Positions 15,743-26,200 of a stretch of DNA of 49,687 bases are shown here, piece by piece. A model generated the notes under the pieces. That model did not search any database. It was not told the DNA's origin and worked only from the letters and a program-made list of their open reading frames with translations. Numbering within the stretch: the stretch's first letter is position 1; every line of letters begins with the position of its first letter. Source of the stretch: Vampirovibrionales bacterium (GTDB lineage: Bacteria > Cyanobacteriota > Vampirovibrionia > Vampirovibrionales > Vampirovibrionaceae); assembly GCA_029866025.1 (NCBI GenBank), contig JARXAD010000002.1, positions 1 through 49,687 of the forward strand, written 5' to 3'. Position numbers and translations under genes: made by a program.

Positions 15743-16036
15743 ATGGCTATTGCTACAGCTCGTGAACTAGCTAATCAAGCGAAACAATTTGCGTCAAAGG
15801 CTATTGCGGATCAAGTATCCGAAAAAGGTATTGAGGGCCATATAATTCAGGCTCCTATCACTTGGACTGGACAAATTGCCGGTATAGGCAACCTGGGAAG
15901 TCTTGCGAATGCAGGTAGTACGCTGACTCGTACTTTCTCTTCTTTGACGACGCAAAACGTTGTTATCGGACTTCCAGGTATTGCTTTGGATTGGGCCTAT
16001 CAAGTTACTAACGAGGGTACTATTTATGAAAAATGA
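15743..16036 (+). CDS. Truncated 97-residue copy of the giant RTX protein N-terminus
   Basis: Aligns without gaps over about 93 residues with residues 1-93 of the 5068-residue protein, including IIQAPITWTGQIAGIGN versus VIQAPIIWTGKIAGIEN, then TRTFSSL and DWAYQVTNEG. I estimate well over half the positions are identical. It then breaks off with IYEK and a stop that overlaps the ATG of the next membrane protein (16026). The break falls just before the glycine-rich hydrophobic stretch of the giant protein. It could be a recombination remnant or a functional orphan domain. Confidence 0.75.
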   Translation: MAIATARELANQAKQFASKAIADQVSEKGIEGHIIQAPITWTGQIAGIGNLGSLANAGSTLTRTFSSLTTQNVVIGLPGIALDWAYQVTNEGTIYEK

Positions 16037-16423
16037 TGCTCCTGATAAAAAGCTGAAGCCAAAGTTGCTTGATGACTCGTTAGCGTCAACCATCATGAAA
16101 ATTACATTTTGGCCTATTTCTATACTAACTCTTATAGCTTGTCCGATTAATTGGATCGTGACTTATAATAGCGAGGTTTCTTATCCTTTAAAATTATGGT
16201 CAGATCAGACTGCTATTTTAGCAAGCATTTTTTTTATTTACAGCCTATTTAGAATACTCTATTTGAAAAAAAATATGGTGATTCGTTTAAGATAGCGATA
16301 GATATATCCATCTTAAGCTTATTAATACTTTTTGCACAAATGCTAGTTTTAGTTGGTTCCATTTCTAAGAATTGTAGTCCAAAAAATATAATGTTTGACA
16401 TCTCAAAATGGACAGGAGAATAG
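16026..16423 (+). pseudogene. Small three-TM membrane protein, array copy 3, frameshifted in a poly-A run
   Basis: The start MKNDAPDKKLKPKLLDDSLASTIMK is in frame but lacks the MSLEKDP beginning of its paralogues. The frame breaks after ILYLKK at a run of eight A (16266-16273) and stops at 16295. With one more A the protein continues as KYGDSFKIAIDISILSLLILFAQ, matching the third membrane segment of the paralogues, to a TAG at 16421-16423. The tail SPKNIMFDISKWTGE is unlike other copies but resembles the end of the 480-residue protein upstream. The break may be phase variation, decay or a sequencing error. Confidence 0.7.
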
Positions 16424-16424
16424 T

Positions 16425-16811
16425 ATGTCCTTAGAAAAAGACCCTGCTAACAAAGAAGTGGTGCCACAACAAACACTTGATAATTCATTGGCGTCAAGTA
16501 TCATAAAAATTACATTTTGGCCTATTGTTATCTTTAATATAGTAGCAATTTCTATTGAGTATCCATGGATACTGGGTTTTACTTACGATGCCTTTCACAA
16601 CTTAAAGCCATGGTCAACTCCCATTGTTTTTACTACAGGATTTTTTACCTGCTATTCCTTTGCTAAACTGATTTATGTAAAAAAAAGAAATGAGAAGGTT
16701 GGAAAAGGTAGAGAAATTTTAAAAATTACAATGGACATTTCTATTGTAAGCATATTAGTCTTATTGGCTTTAATCGCCATCACGTATAATTTTTTCCCTA
16801 AGAACTGGTAA
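16425..16811 (+). CDS. Small three-TM membrane protein, array copy 4
   Basis: 128 residues. The ATG at 16425 is chosen because MSLEKDPANKEVV matches the paralogues exactly, with GGAG 9 bases upstream. It has the same topology as copies 1 and 2 (ITFWPIVIFNIVAISI; VFTTGFFTCYSFAKLIYV; ISIVSILVLLALIAI), with a longer charged loop (KKRNEKVGKGREILK) before the last segment. It ends in PKNW, as copy 1 ends in HKNW. Confidence 0.7.
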   Translation: MSLEKDPANKEVVPQQTLDNSLASSIIKITFWPIVIFNIVAISIEYPWILGFTYDAFHNLKPWSTPIVFTTGFFTCYSFAKLIYVKKRNEKVGKGREILKITMDISIVSILVLLALIAITYNFFPKNW

Positions 16812-16823
16812 GAGGATATAGAC

Positions 16824-16877
16824 ATGACTATTGCTACAGCTCGTGAATTAGCTGATTATGCGAAAAAGGATGCTTAA
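16824..16877 (+). CDS. Micro-ORF, truncated copy of the RTX protein N-terminus
   Basis: Seventeen residues, MTIATARELADYAKKDA, preceded by AGAGGATATA. It is the closest of the micro-ORFs to the true start of the giant protein (SAREIADYSK). The stop is 2 bases before the ATG of array copy 5. Confidence 0.55.
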   Translation: MTIATARELADYAKKDA

Positions 16878-16879
16878 AC

Positions 16880-17245
16880 ATGCCCTTAGAAAAAGACCCT
16901 GCTAACAAAGAAGTAGTGCGACAGCTACTTGATGATTCGTTAGCGTCAACCATAGTTAAAATCACAATTTGGCCCATTGCACTAATAACCAGCATTGCTT
17001 ACATGTTTGAATACCCCTGGGGCCTTAATCTGAGTAAGGAGTCTATTGACTTTTGGCAATCGTGGTCAACTCCTATAATGTATATTGCATCTATTTTTGC
17101 TTTGTATTCTGTATTTAGAGCAATTTATTTAAAGAAACGAGATGGTAAAAAATTCAAAATGCCAATGGATATAGCTATTCTAAGTTTATTAGACTTAGTC
17201 GCGCTATGTGCTTTTACGTATGACTTTGTACAAAAAAATAGTTAA
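16880..17245 (+). CDS. Small three-TM membrane protein, array copy 5
   Basis: 121 residues, starting MPLEKDPANKEVVRQLLDDSLAS. Three hydrophobic segments are present (ITIWPIALITSIAYMF; PIMYIASIFALYSVFRAIYL; MDIAILSLLDLVALCAFTYDFV). The Asp within the last segment is unusual. As the copy immediately before the full-length RTX gene (12 bases, with AAAAGGAAAT between), it is the best candidate for that protein's cognate partner. Confidence 0.72.
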   Translation: MPLEKDPANKEVVRQLLDDSLASTIVKITIWPIALITSIAYMFEYPWGLNLSKESIDFWQSWSTPIMYIASIFALYSVFRAIYLKKRDGKKFKMPMDIAILSLLDLVALCAFTYDFVQKNS

Positions 17246-17257
17246 AAGGAAATAGAT

Positions 17258-20200
17258 ATGCCTGTGACTTCAGCTCGTGAAATAGCCGATTATTCAAAAA
17301 ATAAATTTTCGGAGGAGATAGCGAACTTAACATCTAAACAAGGTATCGATAAGGCCGTAATCCAAGCCCCTATAATCTGGACTGGAAAAATTGCCGGTAT
17401 AGAAAACATCGGAAGGCTTGCTAATGTAAGTAATACTGCGACTCGTACTTTTTCTTCTTTGGCAACACAAGGTGTTGTTATAAGTCTACCAGCTTATGCT
17501 ATTGACTGGGCATATCAAGTTACAACTGAAGGCACAGTGCAAGGTACAATATCTTCAGTTGTAGGAAATGCTGGCTCACTAGCAATCACAACGGGTCTTA
17601 CGGTAGGGCTGGGAACAACTATGCCGGCAGTAGTTTTTACAGCCGTCGTAGGCATTGCCGCTAAGATCGTTATTGATAGAGCTATAGATGCTGGCTTTGA
17701 AAACCAAGATGAAATGTCTAAGGCCGTAAGAGACGCCTTGAATATTGTGCTATCCGAATCGGATGAAATTATCGGTGACGTTGCGAAACAACTAGGTAAG
17801 ACCAAAGACGATATTTATAAGGCGATGCAAAAAAATTCAAAAAACTTAGTGAGAGATCCAAAATTTAACCCTAACTATGATCCAACATCAGTCAATAAAG
17901 CCACGTCCAATGCAGTTGGCAAACTAGTTGCTGCGGGGTCTAATGTTACGGGTGCCAACAACAAACCTATGGACTTTAAGCCAGTTCCGCCCAAAGGGGG
18001 CGCTAGCACCAACACAACCCAAGACATCCAAAAAGGGATGCCCGCATTACCGGTTCAAAAGGTTGTTGTCAAAAAGAAAGTTGTACAAAAAAGTAGCGGC
18101 GGATTTTTTGGTTTCCTTAAAAAAATTGTAAGAGTGCTTGTTGAGTTTGTGACGTCAGGAACCATTAATAGAGATGGGGCTACGGAAACACTGTCGTATA
18201 CGATTCCTCAAAATAATTCCCCAAAAGAACTGGACGGTTATGAAAAGTCTGTTTCTGGAAAGTACTATATTAACGGCGTCGCCTACCCACCGCTGGTCAT
18301 TGATTTAGACGGAGACGGTGTAGAGACCATTAGCTATCAAGAATCTAAAGCCGTTTTTGACGTCTTTAATGATGGCTTTGCTGAAAAAACGTCATGGGTC
18401 AGCAAAGATGATGCCTTGTTGGTAGCCGATTGGGACCTGAACGGGAAAATTGAAACCGTTGAAGAGCAATTTGGGTATTTGGATGAGGGTGGCTTTGCCG
18501 AACTGGCTCGACTGGATGAGAATGGCGATTTACTGGTGGATGGAGCCGATCCACTGAGTACGTATTTGCGGGTGTGGCAAGATGCCAATGAAGATGGCAT
18601 TACGGATGCCGGTGAGCTTAAAACATTAGCAGAGGCCGGTATTGCCTCAGTTAGTTTGGTGACGCAGCAAGAAAACTATTTAAACAATGGCAATAGGGTT
18701 TTTGAAAGTGCCAGCTTTACGAAAACCAATGGCACTACGGGTAATGTGTACGATGTGGCCTTTGTCACCACACCGGCGCAGAGTATTCAAACCGGCGATG
18801 TGAGTATTGACTTGGATCTATTGGGCACGCCGTTCTTACTCGGCCAGGGCCGTGTCTCCGATTTGATTGTGGCCGCCAGTAGCAATGATGTGTTGAAAAC
18901 ATTGGTATTGGACTTGGCGTCTGAACCCAATGCGTTTGTGATTTACCAGCAGATGAATGCCTTGTTGGCCACTTGGGCGGGGGTTGACTCCATTGGTGAC
19001 ACGGCTTCAGGCACTCAAGACGCTGGGCTCATTGCCTTTGTTTCAGAGTATTTAGCCGTTGATTTCAGCACCGACTTGGCCAACACTGCTAATTATTACG
19101 ACACGGTGGTAGCGGTTTATAACACGCTCAAAGAAAAACTCTTTGTTGATTTTATCGTGCAAGCCCCTGCGGGGGATGCCTTTGATATTGTGTATCAACC
19201 CGTGACGGACAGCTATGAACTGGGAGAGGCGGCATACTTGCAACTGGTTCAGCAGTTAACCGATCCTCAGCAAGCGGCAGCGTCCTTTGTCATCACTCGC
19301 GTTTTATCCAATGCGGGTCAGCTCAATCTGTCTAAGCTGCATAATGCCATTGAGACCTATGGCTTCGGCGACGTCTTACTCCATTCGCTAGACAATACGA
19401 CTCCTTTTGTAAGCCTGGATGTCAACGGGAATGGGGTGGGGACAAGCGGTAACGATGTCTTACTCCCACTGAATGCTGCAGGCGGCACCTGGCAAGGATT
19501 GGGTGGCGACGATTTTATAGTGTCCACGAAGGGTAACGACACCTTAGAAGGCGGCAGTGGCAATGACACTTATGTTCTGGATGCTTTTTCTGGGACTGAT
19601 ACGATTATTGATAGTGCTGGGATTTTGGACACCTTGCTGTTGGGTGACGGAATTACCAAAGAAACTCTGGTGTTAAGCCGGAGTGGTAATAATTTAGTCC
19701 TTTCCGTGGAAGCCGGTATTTTTGCTTCGATTCAAGATTGGTTTATTACGCCTTCCATTGAAACCATTCGCTTTGCCACGGGAGAATGGCTCACCAGTGC
19801 TGATATTTCTGCGATGACTGAAACCATCATAGGGAGTAATTCCAGCGAGACACTGGTCGGTAATAATTATGCCAACTCGATCAATGGATTGGGTGGTAAC
19901 GACAGTTTGGTGGGTGGCGCGGGCAATGACACGCTGGATGGTGGCACAGGTGCGGATCAATTATCGGGCGGTACTGGCAATGATCTGTATGTTGTGGATA
20001 ACACTAGCGATACGGTGATTGAGGGCGACAATGCCGGCCTGGATACCCTTCAATCGAGTGTCTCTTTTGTTCTGCCCACCCATGTTGAGAACATTGAGCT
20101 GACGGGCACGGGTGACATTAACGCCACAGGCAATGCGCAAGACAATCGTCTAACTGGCAATAGTGGGGCCAATATACTAACCGGTGGACTGGGAGATGAC

Positions 20201-23200
20201 ACCTATGTTGTGGATGCTCTCGATACGGTTGTAGAAGCAACCAATGAAGGGACCGATACGGTTGAATCTGCCGCGACATACACCTTGGGTAACAACCTTG
20301 AGAATCTGACACTAACGGACAGTGCCGCCGTTAACGGATCGGGCAACTCGCTAGATAATGTTTTAACCGGCAATAGTGGGGTAAACACGTTAGCAGGTGG
20401 TGCCGGCAATGATACATATATAGTGCAAAATACTGCGGATGTTGTTGTGGAAAGCGCTGCCGAAGGCACCGATACCATTCAATCGAGTGTCAGCTACACC
20501 TTATCGGCCAACGTGGAAAACTTGGTGTTAACCGGAAGCGATGCCATTAATGCCACCGGTAACAGTTTGGATAACCGTTTAACGGGCAATAGCGGGGTAA
20601 ATACCTTAGCGGGTGGCATCGGCAACGATACGTATGTGGTTCAAAACGCCAACGATGTTGTTGTGGAGAACACAGGTGAAGGCACCGATGCTGTTGAATC
20701 CTTTGTGAGCTATACCTTAAGCGAGAACATCGAACAATTATCCTTGGTTGGGACGGGAGATAAAGACGGCACTGGCAATAGTAGTAACAACACGCTGTAT
20801 GGAAACTCTGGAGTGAACCGTCTGGACGGTGGCGCTGGAGCCGATACCATGGCCGGTGTTTGGGGCGATGATACTTACGTGGTGGATCATGCCAGTGATG
20901 TGGTTACGGAAGCTGCCGGTGAAGGTACCGATACCATTGAATCCAGCGTGACCTACACGTTGAGCAGCAACGTCGAGAACCTGATTTTAACGGGTGGCAG
21001 TGATTTAAATGCCGCCGGTAACAGTCTCAACAACCGACTGACCGGGAATGCCGGTACCAACCTGTTAACGGGTGGGTTGGGGGATGACACTTATGTCATA
21101 CAGAACACGACGGATACCGTTACGGAAGCCGCCAGTGAAGGCACCGATACCATAGAATCCAGTGTGAGTTACACGCTAGGCAGCAACGTCGAGAACCTGA
21201 TCTTAACGGGTGGCAGCGATTTGAATGCCACTGGTAACAGTCTTAACAACCGCTTAACAGGGAATGCCGGTAGCAACCTGTTAACGGGTGGGTTGGGGGA
21301 TGACACCTATGTCATTCAAAACACGACGGATACCGTTACGGAAGCCGCCAGTGAAGGCACCGATACCATAGAATCCAGTGTGAGTTACACGCTAGGCAGC
21401 AACGTCGAGAACCTAACTTTAACAGGTAGCAGTGATCTGAACGCAACGGGTAATACCGCAAGCAATATAGTACGAGGAAACAGTGGCCATAACACCTTGG
21501 ACGGGGGTAGCGGTGCTGATCTGTTAATCGGCGGATCGGGGAATGACCTCTACCTTGTGGACAACTTAGGCGATGTGATTCAGGAAGCCGCCAGTGAAGG
21601 GTTGGATACCGTCCAATCCAGCGTGACGTATACGCTGGCTGACTTTGTGGAGAACTTGACCCTTACCGGCAGCGGGGCCTTAGGGGCTGTGGGGAATAGC
21701 TATCAAAATGAATTAACAGGTAACAGCGGTAACAATACGTTGTATGGAATGGCGGGTGACGACACCTTGGATGGCGGAGCGGGTAGCGATACCCTAGTGG
21801 GTGGCCAAGGGAATGATACTTACAAAACGGATGCCGGCGATACGGTGATTGAATTGAGCAATGAAGGACTCGATACCGTTGAATCCAGCACAACGACCAC
21901 CCTTAGTGCCAATGTGGAGAACCTAACGCTAACCGGCAGCAGCACGATTGATGGTACGGGTAACGCATTGAATAACGTCCTCACAGGCAATAGTGCGGCC
22001 AATACCTTAACGGGTGGTGCTGGGGATGATACGTACCTCATCGATGCTACGGATACAGTGGTTGAAAATGCCAATGAAGGCACCGATACCATTCAAACGG
22101 CCAACACGACGACGTTAAGTGCCAATATTGAAAACCTCGTATTAACGGGTACTAGTGCCATTCATGGCACTGGCAATGCTTCCGCGAACTCTCTTATCGG
22201 AAACTCGGGCAATAATACGCTCAGCGGCTTAGGCGGCGACGATGTTCTCGATGGGGGTGAAGGGGCCGATTCGCTCAGTGGTGGCCTTGGGAATGACCGT
22301 TACGTCGTCGATAACGTGGGCGATACCGTCACTGAACTTTCTGGTGAAGGTACCGATACCGTTCAGGCCCAGGTTTCTTTCACACTGGGTAACAATATAG
22401 AGAATCTTGAATTAGTGGGGCAAGGCAATATTAATGCCGTCGGCAATACCCTGAGTAATACGTTAACCGGCAATGACGGGAATAACACCTTAGACGGTAG
22501 TGGTGGGGCGGATACGTTCATTGGCAAAGAAGGGAATGATGTCTATATCGTCGATAACGTGGGCGATTCGGTGACCGAATTGGCCGGTGAAGGTGTCGAT
22601 ACGGTGCAATCTACTATTACGTATAGCCTAAGCGACTTTGTAGAAAATTTAACCCTGACCGGTTCAGCCATTATCCAAGGGCAAGGCAACGCCTTTGACA
22701 ACATTCTAATCGGTAATACTGCTAACAACACCTTAACGGGGCTGGCTGGCAATGACACCTTGGATGGTGGGGCTGGAACAGACACCCTTGTGGGTGGCTT
22801 GGGTAACGATCTGTATAAAGTCGACTCACTGTCGGATGTGGTAACTGAGCTTGCCAACGAAGGGACCGATACCGTCGAGTCCAGTACCAGTTACACCTTA
22901 TCAACCAACGTCGAGAACCTCACCTTAATCGGAAGTAGCCATACAGTGGGAACCGGCAATGATCTCGACAACGTATTAACGGGCAATAGTGGTGATAATA
23001 CGCTGACTGGCTTGGGCGGGAACGATACCTTGGATGGCGGTGCTGGGGCAGACACCCTTGTGGGCGGAGCGGGCAATGACCGTTATGGTGTGGATAACAC
23101 CAGTGATGTGGTGACCGAATTGCTTAATGAAGGTATGGACACGATTGTGTCGAGCGTGTCACTTACGCTGGGCAACAACTTAGAAAATTTAACGTTAACC

Positions 23201-26200
23201 GGAGAAGAGAATTTATCCGGCACCGGCAATAGCGATGCGAACCAATTACTCGGTAATGTGGGCGAAAACACGCTGACAGGCTTGGGCGGGAACGATACCT
23301 TGGATGGTGGCGCTGGTGCCGATACGCTCGTGGGCGGAACAGGCAATGATTTGTATGGCGTGGATAATGTGGGCGATGTGGTCACCGAACTCATCGGTGA
23401 AGGAACGGATACGGTGATGTCCTCCATTAGTTATGCCTTGGGCGATTACGTGGAGAACCTCACCCTCGTCGGAACCGATTCTCTATCGGCGACTGGCAAT
23501 GCTCTGGATAATGTCATTAAGGGGAACAGCGGAAATAACCGGTTGATGAGCGGGCTTGGTCACGACACCGTTATGGGGGGTGCTGGGAACGATACCTATG
23601 TGGTGGATTCAACTGATGATGTGATCATAGAACTTCAAGATGAGGGTATTGATACTGTTGAAGCGAGCGTATCCGCCGCCTTAGCAGCCCATGTAGAGAA
23701 TATCGTTTTAACGGGAAGTAATGCCATTAACGCCACGGGCAATTTGTTCGCGAATACCCTTACAGGCAATGACGGCACCAACATCTTGATGGGCCTCGAT
23801 GGTAATGACACCTATATTGTACAAAATACCTCTGATACCATTATTGAGAATGTGGATGAAGGCACTGATAGCGTTGAGTCCAGCGTTACCTATACCTTAG
23901 CCAACCATATTGAGAATTTAACATTAACCGGTGACAGTGCCATTAATGCCACCGGGAATGCTTTGAATAACGTTTTAACCGGTAACCGTGCCGCTAACAC
24001 ATTAAGCGGCGGTGCTGGTAACGATACCTATATCGTGGATTCTCTGGATACGGTCGTAGAAAATACGGGTGAAGGTACCGATACGGTCCAAGCCGATTTT
24101 AGTTACACGCTGGGCAGCAACATTGAGAATCTTTTATTGACGGGGTTCGATGATGTCAATGGGACAGGAAATACCCTCAATAACACGCTGACGGGGAATA
24201 GCCACAACAATATACTGGATGGTGGAGCCGGCAATGATATTTTAGTGGGTGGTAAAGGGAACGATACTTACCGGATTGATACCACCAGTGATGGGGTGAC
24301 CGAGTTACTAAATGAAGGCACCGACACCGTTGAGTCCAGTGTTACCTACACGTTGGGAAGCAATTTAGAGAACCTGACTCTTACGGGCAGTGGTGCGATT
24401 AACGCCACTGGGAATACGCTGGACAACGTGCTGACAGGCAACAGTGCTGCCAATACCCTGACAGGCGGCACCGGCAATGATACCTATGTCATTGATGCTC
24501 TCGATACCGTTCTGGAAGCAGCAGCCAGTGGAACGGATACGGTTCAAGCGGGATTTAGTTACACCCTCGCAAGCAATTTAGAGAACCTGACTCTGACGGG
24601 TAGTGGTGCGATTAATGCCACCGGTAATACCTTGGACAACGTGCTGACAGGCAACAGTGCTGCCAATACCTTGACGGGTGGTACCGGCAATGATACCTAT
24701 GTCATTGATGCCCTCGATACCGTTGTGGAAGCAGCAGCCAGTGGAACAGATACGGTTCAAGCGGGATTTAGTTATACCCTCGGAAGTAATTTAGAGAACC
24801 TGACCCTTACGGGTAGTGGTGCAATTAATGCCACCGGGAATACCTTGGACAATGTGCTGACAGGCAACAGTGCTGCCAATACCCTGACGGGTGGCACCGG
24901 CAATGATACCTATGTCGTTGATGCGCTGGATACGATTGTGGAGAATGCCAGTGAAGGCACGGATACGGTTCAAGCGGGATTTAGTTATACCCTCGGAAGC
25001 AATCTTGAGAACCTTACCTTGACGGGTAGCAGTGCAATTAACGCAACGGGAAACGCATTGAACAATACCCTCACAGGGAATAGTGGCGATAACCGTCTGG
25101 ATGGCGGCACAGGGGCAGATACTCTGGCAGGTGGCTTGGGCAATGATGTTTATACGGTGGATAACACTTCTGATCTCATCACAGAGAATGTCAACGAAGG
25201 CACGGATACCATTGAATCCAGTGTGGCCTATACGTTAGGGGCTAACGTTGAAAACCTGACCTTGACCGGCAGCAGTGCGATTAACGCAACAGGCAATAGT
25301 CTCAATAACCGCTTAACGGGAAATTCAGGAACCAACACTCTTAGCGGCGGAACGGGGAATGATACGTATGCCATTCAGAACACAACGGATGTAGTGGTTG
25401 AGAATGTTAGTGAAGGCACCGATACCATTGAATCCAGTGTGACCTATACCTTAGGGGCTAACGTTGAAAACCTAACCTTAACAGGCTTGGACGCCATTAA
25501 TGCGACCGGTAACACTCTCGATAACATCTTGGTCGGGAATGCGGCCAGTAACGTCTTAACGGGCGGTTTGGGGAATGATACCTATGTGATAACGGACCCT
25601 TTTGACACTGTGGTTGAGAATGCCAATGAAGGGACGGATACTCTTCAAACCACTCTAAATACCACGCTTGGTACCAACATCGAAAACCTGACCTTGTTGG
25701 GTACAGAAGCCATTAACGGCACCGGTAATAGTGCTGACAATGTTTTGGTGGGGAATACCGCTACCAACGTGCTGCGAGGGGATGCTGGCAATGACACGCT
25801 GAATGGAGGTGCCGGAGCCGATACGTTAATAGGCGGGACCGGTAATGACACCTATATTGTGGATCACCTACAAGAGGTCGTTATTGAATCCGCTAGTGAA
25901 GGGACGGATCTCGTCCAATCCAGCGTGAGTTACACATTGAGTGACAATGTCGAGAATCTGACCTTAACAGGGACCTCAGGTATTCGGGGAACCGGCAACG
26001 CCCTCAACAATGTGCTAACGGGCAACAGTGCTGCGAACCGCCTGGATGGTGGTGGAGGGAATGACACCCTGGTTGGTGGGGCTGGCAATGATACGTATGT
26101 TATCGATACCGCTGGGGATGTGGTCACCGAAAACGCCAGCGAAGGAACCGACACCGTTGAAACCAGCTTGACCTATATCGCTCCAAGCAACGTGGAAAAT

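Larger units (their letters stand above)
14873..17245 (+). repeat. Tandem array: truncated RTX N-termini alternating with small three-TM proteins
   Basis: Five paralogous membrane-protein genes (starting 14932, 15366, 16026, 16425, 16880) alternate with four short or truncated copies of the N-terminus of the giant RTX gene (14873, 15310, 15743, 16824). The array ends directly at the full-length copy (17258). The first ~95 bases of the paralogues are almost identical between units (compare 14932 and 15366), while the membrane-spanning parts diverge. Junction sequences AGAGGATATA before the N-terminal fragments and GGATGCTTAAACATG before the membrane proteins recur. This is the signature of unequal recombination within a toxin/partner module. 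Confidence 0.85.

Noticed and set aside
24365-24973. Three regularly spaced 60-residue minus-strand frames
   Set aside because: They are antisense shadows of three near-identical 71-codon repeats of the RTX gene.
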